Source: Diplonema japonicum (taxonomy: Eukaryota; Euglenozoa; Diplonemea; Diplonemida; Diplonemidae). From it: a stretch of 64,000 bases of DNA. Shown here one piece after another: positions 50,810 to 60,403 of this stretch (positions are counted from its first letter, which is position 1; each line of letters starts with the position of its first letter). The notes under the pieces are model-generated. The model had not been told where the DNA came from. It saw nothing but the letters and a program-made list of their open reading frames with translations, and did not search any database. Location of the stretch: NCBI GenBank assembly GCA_964019335.1, contig OZ025757.1, forward strand, positions 64,501 through 128,500. The letters are read 5' to 3'. Both the position numbers and the translations under genes were made by a program.

Positions 50810-52891
50810 TCACCGTTTTGCCAACAATTCGTCGCTGCTCGGTGCGTACTCCATTCCCAGCAAATCGCACACAAACATAGGAAGAGAGAGATACGCCGCG
50901 TCCGCCCTGTGTTTTTTTAGAAACAAAAAAAAAAAAAAAAAAAAAAAAAAACACACACCTCCTGGCATCGAGATGGTAGCACAGGCTCTTCCGATCAGGG
51001 TAGCTGAGAACCGCCTCGTCTTGCGTCTGCAAAAGAAAAAAGAAATACATATTTAATCTCCCACCCCTTTTTCCCCACATCAACATCGTCAGCGATAGAC
51101 GAAGCGTACGACTACAGGGTCTGGACAACGAAGAGACAAGGCGAGACTCGTCAGGAAGAAGGGTGCGGAACGCCACGAAGAAGGGTGCGGAACAAGAAAG
51201 AACCGTTTGCTGTGGAGCTACCAAGACAACTACCGGGTCGGGAAGCAAGCGGCCCTCTTCACACAAACACCAGTGAAGAGGCACCAGGAAAGGTGTGGGT
51301 GCCAGAAAGGACACAATGTGGCATCACGTGCAACAGCCACAACAAGCCTATGAGAAACCAACTGGACGCTCATATCAAAGGCTGTACAGGGAAAAGATAA
51401 GCAACCAACGACAAGACGCTAGTTTACCCACATTGCGGAACAAAGACTAACCCAACTCGGTGGGCACGAACGCATGTGCGAGGCCAACATCGGCACCGAA
51501 CAGAAAAAGACTCGACAAAAGTACGCAGACCCTCCACCCATCGGCCATGGGTGGGCCGCTTCAAAGTTACGAAACAATCTGATGAATCCGGGTCTGCGGA
51601 CTTTAATGTTTATCTTCCCATTTAAACCGGTACCCAGAGAAATACGTTTAGTTTAAGATTTATCACCTAACTTCCCCCCCCCCCCCCCCCCCCCCTGTTA
51701 GTTTATTTCATAACCCTCATGTTTTAGTGTTTTTTTTTTGAAAAAAAAAAATGGGTGAATATCACAATATAAACACACCTTGATCAAATCGTAGTAGGAA
51801 TGGCTACCGGTGATCGCGTTCCCATCCCTGCACACCCCTGTGGCCACAACGATGTTCCACCACCTGTGGTCCCGCTCACGGGCTAGCGACACGCCAACAC
51901 CGTCGTTCTCAGGGTTGTCAGTGATGTTGTAGATGTGGGACATCGGAAGTGTGTGACCCATGGAGGAAGAGACGCTTGCAATACGTGCCGCGAGGTACGC
52001 TTGGCTCGACGGCGAGAGGCGGTTGTAGTTGGTTACGTTCAAAGCCCGGTTTGCGTTCGATGAACGGTAAATCACAGACAGCGCCTCCGTGAAGGCCGCA
52101 CACCCAAGCCGCGGGACATCATACGCAGTGGCGGTAAACTTCCTCGCATCGAAGGAAAAAACAGGAACCGGCTGCAGAGCATCATGCAGGCCACGAAGAA
52201 CACCTGATTCACCTGTTATAAGCCCCGCCTTGCTTTGCAACACATCCATGCAAACCTGCAAAGACGAGCCCCAATCAACCGGTTCTCCCATTATAAATAC
52301 AGCGTCGATTTGATACGGTTTTTCCGACCCGGTCTCGGAGGGCAGGGCGGACTGTGCGCGGGTTGTTTGAAGCGGTCTTGACTTGACGAGACCCTCCACC
52401 GAAACTGCTTTTGAAAATCCTTTTTGCCTCATACTTGTTACGGTTCCACGCGGGCCGATCACTAAAACTGTTTTTTCCCGGTACTCTCCAGCGAGGTATC
52501 GTGACAGGGAGTCACCAGAGAGAACGACTTCCTCGTTTGTGACGTGGGTCCCCAAGGCTTGCGAAAGGTTTTGAGCGAACCCGGATTCCGTCCATTCAGG
52601 GTAGCCGTCTGAGTAGTAAAGGGTTGGGATGTGATTGTTAGAAAGGGATCTGACAGCTTGTTGCACTACAGGGAGTACCTTCCCGCCGCGCTGTAGCACG
52701 CCATCTACGTTCATGATCACCCCGGAGACGCCTTCGTGGGGCCATTTGTCCGAAGCCGATCTGTAGTGCTGCGAACGCATTTTAAGTTTTTCCTCCTCGG
52801 GGATTGTCACCTCGACCGTGCTGTCGAACTGGTACACATTTCTTCGTTGGCGTGTTGTTAGCCGCCTGCCGACTGGCCGGAGGTTGTTCAT
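50810..52891 (-). CDS. HAD-superfamily hydrolase, CECR5/HDHD5-like, three exons
   Basis: 425 aa. Exons 52891-51779, 51026-50959 and 50906-50810 join in frame (1113 + 68 + 97 nt). Family features: VSGVIMNVDGVLQRGGKVLP (HAD motif I, although NVDG replaces the usual DxDG start), NHIPTLYYSDG and the C-terminal HIYNITDNPENDGVGVSLAR with WWNIVVATGV. Motif I lacks the first Asp nucleophile (Asn), a change also known for some CECR5 proteins. Intron 1 is 752 nt and contains retroelement-like sequence on the other strand. Intron 2 is 52 nt (GTGTGTGT, then a T run, ...ACACAG). The last exon encodes LSLPMFVCDLLGMEYAPSS and would be missed without splicing. Confidence 0.8.
51060..51640 (+). pseudogene. 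Degenerate retroelement-like sequence in intron
   Basis: The plus strand, antisense to the host gene, translates in pieces with a zinc-finger-like CNSHNKPMRNQLDAHIKGC. After a stop, a second candidate (CGTKTNPTRWARTH) follows. This resembles the nucleic-acid-binding ORF of LINE-type elements. It has stops and no long ORF. The identification is tentative. Confidence 0.35.
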
Positions 52892-52968
52892 AAAATTTTT
52901 TTTTTTTTTCCTTTTTTTTTTCCTGGTTTTTTTTTTTAATCCGGGAGTGAGGGGGGGGGAAAAAAAAA
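52892..52968 (-). promoter_or_regulatory. 77-nt intergenic with putative polyadenylation/trans-splice signals
   Basis: The stop codon of the large upstream gene and the ATG of the HAD gene are only 77 nt apart. In sense order this holds a T8-C9 pyrimidine tract, CTCACTCCCGGATTA, A13, CCAG and a purine-rich A leader. The CCAG is the obvious acceptor for spliced-leader addition, and its tract the likely cue for cleavage of the upstream mRNA. Confidence 0.55.
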
Positions 52969-55544
52969 TCACGCCCAATTGAATTTTTCCCTCACCTCTC
53001 CGTTTTCGCTAGGCTCAGCCAGCTTTGATTTGTACGCCCAGTACAGGTCCTTCGTAGGGCTCTTTGTTCCTTCCTTCAGCAGATCGTTCGTAATTTCCCT
53101 TTTAGAAAAAAGTTTTTTCTTCTTTTTTTTTTTTTTTTTCTCTCATACTTTCCGGGACCCGAAGGAGGTAGATCGTCCTGCTTGAACCCCGCTTCAAGCA
53201 GATGGTTCCCCTTCGACACCACGCCCTTGTAGTGGTTCCACTTCCTTTGCCCGTAAGCTTTGGACACCCTCCAGCCCAACATGTCGAGTTTGTCAATACT
53301 GTATTTTTTTTTTTTTTTTTTTTTTTTTCCATACATAATTTTTCGGCCTTCAGGTTCGCCCTTGACCACGCCATAAGCGCCATCGTAGTGTCCAGATCCT
53401 CTCATCTGCATGTACTCCTCCGGGATGTCTTTGAAATGAGTGCCGACTACGTTCCAGCCAGTGTACCGTAAGTCACGTCTCCAAGGGTCCCTCCCCCACG
53501 TGCTCATCGGGTCCGGATGAAGTGCTTTATTGGCGGGAACCTGCTGGGACATATGCGAGAAATCGTCAAGTTTGTACAGCTCGAAATCGATGGTTTCCTG
53601 GTCAGGAGGGGTCATTTGCATTGACGATATTTTAGCAGCGGAGTGTTCGGGGGCGGGAGGTTGCTCGGCTTCGTCCAGACCCATTCTAACTCTGTACGCC
53701 TTTTCCTTCTCAGCACGCCGCTGGTCCACTAGAATTCTTCGGTTGGTCTCTCTTTCGAGATCTTCCGCCTGTTTTAAAGCATATCCTTGTTGAGGAGTTA
53801 GGTAGTCCGTTACATTGTTCTGATAAGCTTGGGTTCCGGAATGATGGACAGAATTTGCAGCGAGATTTTGTTTCATCTCATTTCCCTGGGTGGTGTGGGG
53901 GGTATCGCCATACATCTTCCATTTCCCGTCTTTTATAACCCCGTTGGGGGTGAAATTCAACACGTGAAGGTTTGAGCTGTTGATGCTAATCTGCATGCCG
54001 GAGCTTCTCGGTTCCGTGACATTTCCCATGTACTTCCACACCTTACCTCCGACATCCTCGTTTAACCGGTACGCTGGACGCATATCTTCAGCAACGTCAT
54101 GGCCCAGTTTTAATTTTTGTCGCAGTCGGAATTCAACTGACAAATCGTGTTTTCTCCCAGTTTTGTCGTCCAGGTCAGTCTTATACGCGGAATCTCGACG
54201 GTAAAACGCGATACTTGAGTAAGGATCTACGCCGCGGGATGCCAGTGGTACACCTTGTTTCTGATGCATCTCCAAACACCTAGCTAAACGTGTTTTTTCA
54301 AATTCTGTCATATCCTGCCCGGGTGCTCTTGGGTACAAACCCGAAAAAACATGATTTTCATGTTCGTCATGGAGGGTGTTCGGGTCGAGTAAGAACCGTG
54401 TGTCGGTGGCATCTACTGGTATTCCATTTATCGTTCTGTCCATGTTGGGAGATGGTGATGTTTCGCCCTCAACAGCCATTAAATCGAGGAAATTCTCGCT
54501 GTCCCATGTTGTGGGGTCCTCGGTGGCGGTGGTTATCAATTGTTGTTGGGTTGTAACACTGTCAGGCAAGCGTTGGCGTTGTGCTGGTGGAGATGATAAT
54601 TCTGGGGCAACGTCGCCTTCTACATCCATTGTGTCCTCCACATCCGCTCCCGCGTTTGATTGTGTCAAACCCGCGAATTTTATCATTTCTTCCGTGTAGC
54701 CTCCGTCTGCTTGGTTTCCGAGATCGGTGTGGTCCTCCATGAGTTTTGTGTCGATGACCGCTGCCAAGGAACGATGCGGCATTGGGGTGAAATCCGGGTC
54801 GTGTGTCTTGACCCATCTCCCGTTTTCGTACCGCATTTGAACCGTTGCCTCGAATTGAGGTGAGTTTTCAATGTACACAGGTTGGAGCTCGTTGTCAGCG
54901 AACTGTTGTTCAGCGGAATGTTGCGAAATATTGGAGAGATCCGCGTCGTATCGCGGGTCTGATGACATGTATCGAGGGTCGGACAGCCAGCCTGCTTTGT
55001 GGGTTGTACCACCGAAAACATCTAAGGGGGTGTCGAAGTCTTCAATGTGGTGTGGGCTGCCTGTTTCGAAACCGGTGGTGTTTCGTGTTATTTCGTCGGT
55101 TTCAACAGGGAGTCTTGGATAGCCGTGCTGGTTTTTTCCTTCGACTTCTGGTAGTTCAGAGTATTCAGTTCCTTGAACATATTCTTTAAGCTCTTCGTGG
55201 GTGAGGTCGTGCATAGGATGCGGGGCGTGGTCCATCATTCCATAACCGATCCAGGGTTGCATTGAACCGCCTTCTACGCGGGGCTGTTGGTTGAGGTATT
55301 CGGTCATTCTGGCCGTTCGTCGCTTGTTGACGTACTTTGAGTGTGTCTGCGTGCGGCCTGTGTTCAGGGAGTTGAAGCCGGTGCTGTGTTTGGATTGTTG
55401 TCCTTTTGTGACGTAGCCTGTGAGGTCCACTATGTCGCCGGAAGCATCTGTTATGATTCTGCTTGGTTCGATGCCCTTTTTCGACTGTTTTTTCCCGGTT
55501 CTTCGCTTCGCCTTTGCGAGCAGCCCCGGGCTGCGGCGTAACAT
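52969..55544 (-). CDS. Large protein of unknown function, three exons, possible mitochondrial import
   Basis: 829 aa. Exons 55544-53335, 53298-53149 and 53098-52969 join in frame (2210 + 150 + 130 nt). The A-rich introns start GTATGG and GTATGA and end ACAG and AAAAG. The N-terminus MLRRSPGLLAKAKRRTGKKQ is basic and could be a matrix-targeting presequence. The remainder is hydrophilic, with no membrane helix and with helical Glu/Lys/Arg stretches late (about 600-650). The C-terminal exons (LGWRVSKAYGQRKWNHYKGV) look like RNA-binding or ribosome-type surfaces. It might be a mitoribosome-associated factor, but no family was recognised. Confidence 0.7.
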
Positions 55545-55890
55545 ATATATATATATTTATTTTTTTTTTTGTCTTTAAAAGAAATTTTTATTATAAATTG
55601 AAAAAAAAAAAAAAAAAAAAAAAAAAAGAAAATATAGAAAGGATAAAGAAAAAAAAAAGAGAAGAAAAAAGTTTTTTTTTTTTTGGCGATCCGGTTTCTT
55701 TTTTTTTTTTTTTTTTTTTTTTTTTTGAGAAAAACTCACAAAACACAACACGCGAATTTTTGAAAATCCACCAAACAGGTTTTCAAAAATATTTTGTCCA
55801 CCATCCACGGGAACCACTTTTGAAATCCACTCAACTCAACCGCAGCCCTCCTAGAAGTGCTCTCTGAGCTGCTATATTTCGCCAAATAGT

Positions 55891-55924
<34 letters not shown>

Positions 55925-56472
55925 GAAAATGCGAAAGGTTCCGTGTTTGGTGGAAATTCGAAACTAGGTTTTAATTAAAGGAAAGTTTTGATGGTTTACA
56001 GGGAACAGTGGAAAATGTTAATTCAGGTTGGCCTGAACGGAGAAGATTTTCCATTTGGTTGTCGTGTTTGTAGTGTTTCTTTTTTTTTTTTTTTTTAAAA
56101 TATAAACGCACGAATGAGCGATTTTCTTCCGTTCCCCCCCTCCCCCTTATCCCATTTCTTTTTTTTTTTTTTTTTTTTTTTTCCACACGGCGGGGGTACC
56201 GACCAGCGTGTGTATTGTCGCGAAAAAATAGATCGAGTTTTTTTTTTTTTTTTTTTTTTTGTTCTTTTTTTGCTTCAAATAAGAGAGCGGGCATAATTCG
56301 CCAATAGGCGCTTGTTGGACAAAGTGATGGTGTTTCCCCTCCTTTTTTTTTTTTGCTTTCCTCAATTTTCTTTTTTTACTCCAATTCCTCGTTCGTCGGA
56401 CAGCTCGGCTAACAAAAAAGTGCGCTCAAAAAAAAAAAAGAAGGGGAAAGAAAAAAAGAAGAAATTTTCGAC

Positions 56473-56507
<35 letters not shown>

Positions 56508-56595
56508 AGCATTATCACGTGTCAAGCCTGAAAGCTCGGTCTGGAGTGAAGTAAAATTGAGAGGGGGTGACATAAATTTCAAAAAAAAAAGTCCT

Positions 56596-56641
<46 letters not shown>

Positions 56642-56701
56642 GACACACATTGTCACATGAAAACCTAGGAAATTAAGAGGTTACAGTGAAAATGATTAAT
56701 G

Positions 56702-56746
<45 letters not shown>

Positions 56747-57050
56747 AGTAAAAAAAAGGTAATTGAAGAAAACCGTAACTAAACTGAAGTGGGGAAAAAA
56801 AAAGAGAAAAAAAAAAAAAACATAAATAACAGTGAACAAAAAAAAAAAATGATAGGTAGGACAGCCGGCTCCAAGTGTGCCCATAAAGTACATGGGGGTG
56901 GGGGTGTTTGTAGCCCAACGACACATTGGAGCGAACTTCTAACCTGTGCGGCGCCACCTCTCAGACATGGCGAGAAAGAAAGAGAAAAAAAAAATACAAA
57001 CAGTTTCTTCCTTTCTTTTTTTTTTTTTTTTGCTTTGGTTGATACCTGGT

Positions 57051-57083
<33 letters not shown>

Positions 57084-57112
57084 CCAATAATGATGCTGAC
57101 CAAAAAAAAGAG

Positions 57113-57157
<45 letters not shown>

Positions 57158-57618
57158 GGCGGTGCTCACAGAGTTATCGGTAAGAACCTTTAAAAAAAAC
57201 AAAACAAAAAAAAAAAGCTGTGTTTTAATTCCAGCCCCCCCCTCCCTAACAAAATATTTATTTCCTTTGTTACTTATAACAGTAGTCCTTCCAGAAGAAC
57301 GGATCTGAAGAGCGACCACTTGGGCACCTCAGCTCTCGGTTCGTCCTGCGTCACCAGTCCTGCTTACCAGCAGTCTACTTTGAACCAGGATTCTCGTTAA
57401 GGTAAGATAAACTTTTCTTTGGAAAAAAACAAAACCACTTTTTTTTTTTATATAAATTATTCACGTCCAAAATGATGTTGTGAATATATATATTGTATCT
57501 TTTAAGGGCAACTCCAGCAACCCTTTCGGGTCAGGGGGGGGGGGGGGGTACGAATGTCAAAAATAAAAAGAAGAAACACTCCCCACCCTCCCCCTCCAGA
57601 TAAATTTTAAATTGCGGG

Positions 57619-57653
<35 letters not shown>

Positions 57654-58257
57654 CGAAGAGATGGGCAACTGGAGCCCAAGGCGACGCGCGGGGGGGGGGG
57701 GGGGGGAAATAACACATTTGAACTCAATATGAACAGAAAAAAAGGTCCAAACCAGAACAGAAAAGTTCCACAATTTTAATTTCCTTTTTTTTTTTTTCTT
57801 TCATTCCATATCAAGTCCAAAGCATTTTTTTTTCTTCCCCAGAATTCCCTTTTTCCTCATCTTCTCTTCTCTCGCTTTTCGTTCTTTCCCCTTCTTAATC
57901 TTTCTCCACAATTAGAGAGAAAAAAATAGAGGGGGGAAATGGGGAGAGGGGAAGGACCTTAGTACCTAAACTCTAAATGTCCAACAAAAAACAGAAGAAA
58001 AACGTAAAAGAAACGGCGTACTACCTTTACCAAATAGAGAAGGAAAAAAAAAAAAACTCGATACTATTTCAGTAAAAAAAAAAAAACCCCCCTATATATG
58101 GTTATTATATTTTTATAAGATGTATTAAAAAGTGGGGGGGAAAGGAAGAAAGGGATGGGGGGGGGGGGGGGAGGAGGAAAAAAAAAAGTTGCGTTTTAGT
58201 GATTTAAATTTCTCAACTTTTTTTTTTTCTCGTCATTTCTTTTTTTTTTTTTTTTAA
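55545..58257. other. 2.7-kb gene-free low-complexity region
   Basis: Dense homopolymers, plus a patch of normal complexity at about 57260-57410 (containing GGATTCTCGTTAAGGTAAG) with no ORF, and the repeat copy at 56871-56968. Contains no gene I can support. Confidence 0.5.
56871..56968. repeat. Dispersed repeat, copy 2 (GCGCCACCTCTC family)
   Basis: See the copy at 42034-42134; about 100 bp, same orientation, diverged by small indels and substitutions. Confidence 0.75.
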
Positions 58258-60059
58258 CCATCTACCAACGGACCATTTTTGCCCACCAGGGGGTAAATTT
58301 TCAAAACTTCAAAAAAAGCTATTCTAGCGCAACGCCGGGGCTATATGCCCCCGGAAATGCCTCCAGATGTCCCAATTCTAGAGAGAGGGTGCCCACAGCA
58401 GGGCCCCCCTCACAGCATTGTCAAAAATATCGTTCCTGAAGTGCCCGAGAGGGGGTACAAAAAACAAGTCAAAAAAAATCGACTGTAAAATTCTGTAAAA
58501 AGCTATTTAAGGCCTTCTTGACGCGGTTCGTACGTGCCCCAGGGCTGGGGGACTTCTTTTTTGACCCCGAGAGGGGTTTCTGGGGGGTATCCCCGGCAAG
58601 GTGGTAGTCTTTGAAGCACGGAGTCATGCAAAGTTGTACCAAGCAGGTTGAACACTGGAACTGGGGTCATTTCGACTTGCCATGCTTGCACCGCATGTTG
58701 CACTACTTTTTCGGGGAAATGGTCCCAGAAGGTACTATCGCGGTGCATTGGGGTCTCAGGGCACTCGTTCTGTGTTTCGGGGCATGGTATTGGGGCAGCC
58801 TGCTCTGTAGTTGACTTTAGCTGTTGTTTAGACTGCCTCCCTAGTAGCCCTTCGATGACTGCCTCTTTGAAAGGCGTGAATCCACTGTCGTTCGTACTCA
58901 GGGTGTTGGGGGGCAATGCTTCTTTCCAAACAAGCCAAGCATTTGCCAGAGATCTATCTAACAAGTACGAAAATACTTTCAGGGGCCACTTCGAAGTCAT
59001 AAGGGTGCGTTTATGGCGTTTTGTCACAGCGTCACCCAGCGTCGGTTCCGCCCATTGCGGTGTTGTAAATATGCACTTGGTGGGGAGTGGGATGTCCATT
59101 CCGGCTTTCATTCTCTTTTGGCCGACACGTCAAATTTGACTTCACCAGAACATCCAACGTCGACAGAAAGCGCACAGGCATGATGTCATGCCACGTTGTG
59201 GTGCAAAGGATGCTCACGTGCTGGTGGAACTGGGTGTCGCCACAGGATGCGTGTCCTTGGGCTTGCGGCCTCGCTTCTTTGCATCCGTGATCTCCGGGAG
59301 GCCTTTGCGATAGGTAGAAGTCAGCACGCTTGTTTGTTTCGCTGTGGAAACACAGATTTCCCAGAATAGTCAAAAAGCGGTCTCTTGACATGACAGCAGC
59401 GTACCCAGGGGTGTGGTTGAGAGACGTGGAGCCAGCGCGCCAGTAGTCAGAATAATCTGGCTTGATATCCAAGTCCATCGACAAAAGGACACCTAAGAAG
59501 GTATGCAAAGAAGCAGCATCGAGATCCAGGGAAACACCTTTTTTAGCCGCATTTGCCACATTGTTCGAAATTATGACCCAAATAACGTTTGGGGCGAGCA
59601 TTTGGGATATATGGAATGTCGTTGAGCCTCTGATGTCAAAACAGGGTCCACAAGGATTCCGATCTTCACGAAACCGGATGCCTTCCAACCGCTCCGGCTT
59701 TGCCGTCCAATCACCCTGCTGTGACTCGGAATCGGTCGAATTCGTATCAGAATCACTGTTCGTACCAAAATTGCATAATAGGGATGAGCCATCAGTGCTA
59801 CCATCACTCATAATGTCCTCTTCCGGCCTCTTTCTGGGCACCCTTTTTTGAAGTGATTTTTAAGGGTAAATTTGGGCTGGCGTTTTTTTTTCTTTTTTCT
59901 TTTTCTTGTTAAGTTAGGGCAGCATTTAGTTTATATTTTTCATATTTTCCGCGCAGGACCCCGGATGCGAGAAGTGGCCGAGCTGTATTGCATTGAAAGC
60001 CCTTTGCGCAAAAGATTTTTTTTCAAATCGTCTCTATAAAGACGCTCGTTGGTAGATGG
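58258..60059. mobile_element. piggyBac-family transposon with intact ends and TTAA duplication
   Basis: Left TIR CCATCTACCAACG (58258-58270) is exactly inverted at 60047-60059. TTAA flanks both (58254-58257 and 60060-60063), the hallmark target duplication of piggyBac. Length 1,802 bp. It encodes a minus-strand transposase that is internally deleted, so it needs a full-length helper to move. A small palindrome (CGTCT...AGACG) lies next to the right end. Confidence 0.9.
58503..59841 (-). pseudogene. piggyBac-type transposase, internally deleted and frameshifted
   Basis: The N-terminal part contains the acidic leader and FLGVLLSMDLDIKPDYSDYW, MSRDRFLTILGNLCFHSE. Then TTTWHDIMPVRFLSTLD and IYNTAMGGTD appear, followed after a frameshift at about 59040 by RHKRTLMTSKWPLKVFSYLL and DRSLANAWLVWKEA. 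All are piggyBac (DDE_Tnp_1_7) landmarks. About 95 residues separate FHSE from YNTAMGG where roughly 250 are usual, so the region with the first catalytic Asp residues is missing. Confidence 0.85.
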
Positions 60060-60063
60060 TTAA

Positions 60064-60160
60064 TAAATTATTGTTTCCAAAGGAGCAGCAGGTGAGTGTT
60101 TTTTTTTTTTTTTTTTTTTTGTTCCCCCCTTTTCTTTTTATTACATCAAACAGCTTTAAC

Positions 60161-60200
<40 letters not shown>

Positions 60201-60403
60201 AAGAGGAAAAGCCCCCAAAAAAAAAATGAAGAGAGAAAAGAAGTATGATAACTGATTTCCTTTCGTATAACCGCTGGGGGGGGGGGTGTTTTTTTTTTAA
60301 AACCTTTTTGTGAAACTCATAACGAATAAATTCAGCCCCCCCCCCCCCCCCCCCCCCGGTCGGCACATCAATGCGACCCCCCCCAAAAACACACACACAC
60401 AAC
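60064..60403. other. Short spacer
   Basis: T, A and C homopolymers (C run near 60337-60357). No gene. Confidence 0.5.

Noticed and set aside
50706-51314. 202-aa minus-strand ORF as an independent gene
   Set aside because: Only the piece encoding TQDEAVLSYPDRKSLCYHLD fits; it is exon 2 of the HAD gene, and the rest is intron translated by chance.
57290-57410. Possible spliced-leader or small RNA gene (GTTAAGGTAAG donor-like)
   Set aside because: A donor-like site exists but no recognisable leader exon, Sm site or tandem copies; not called.
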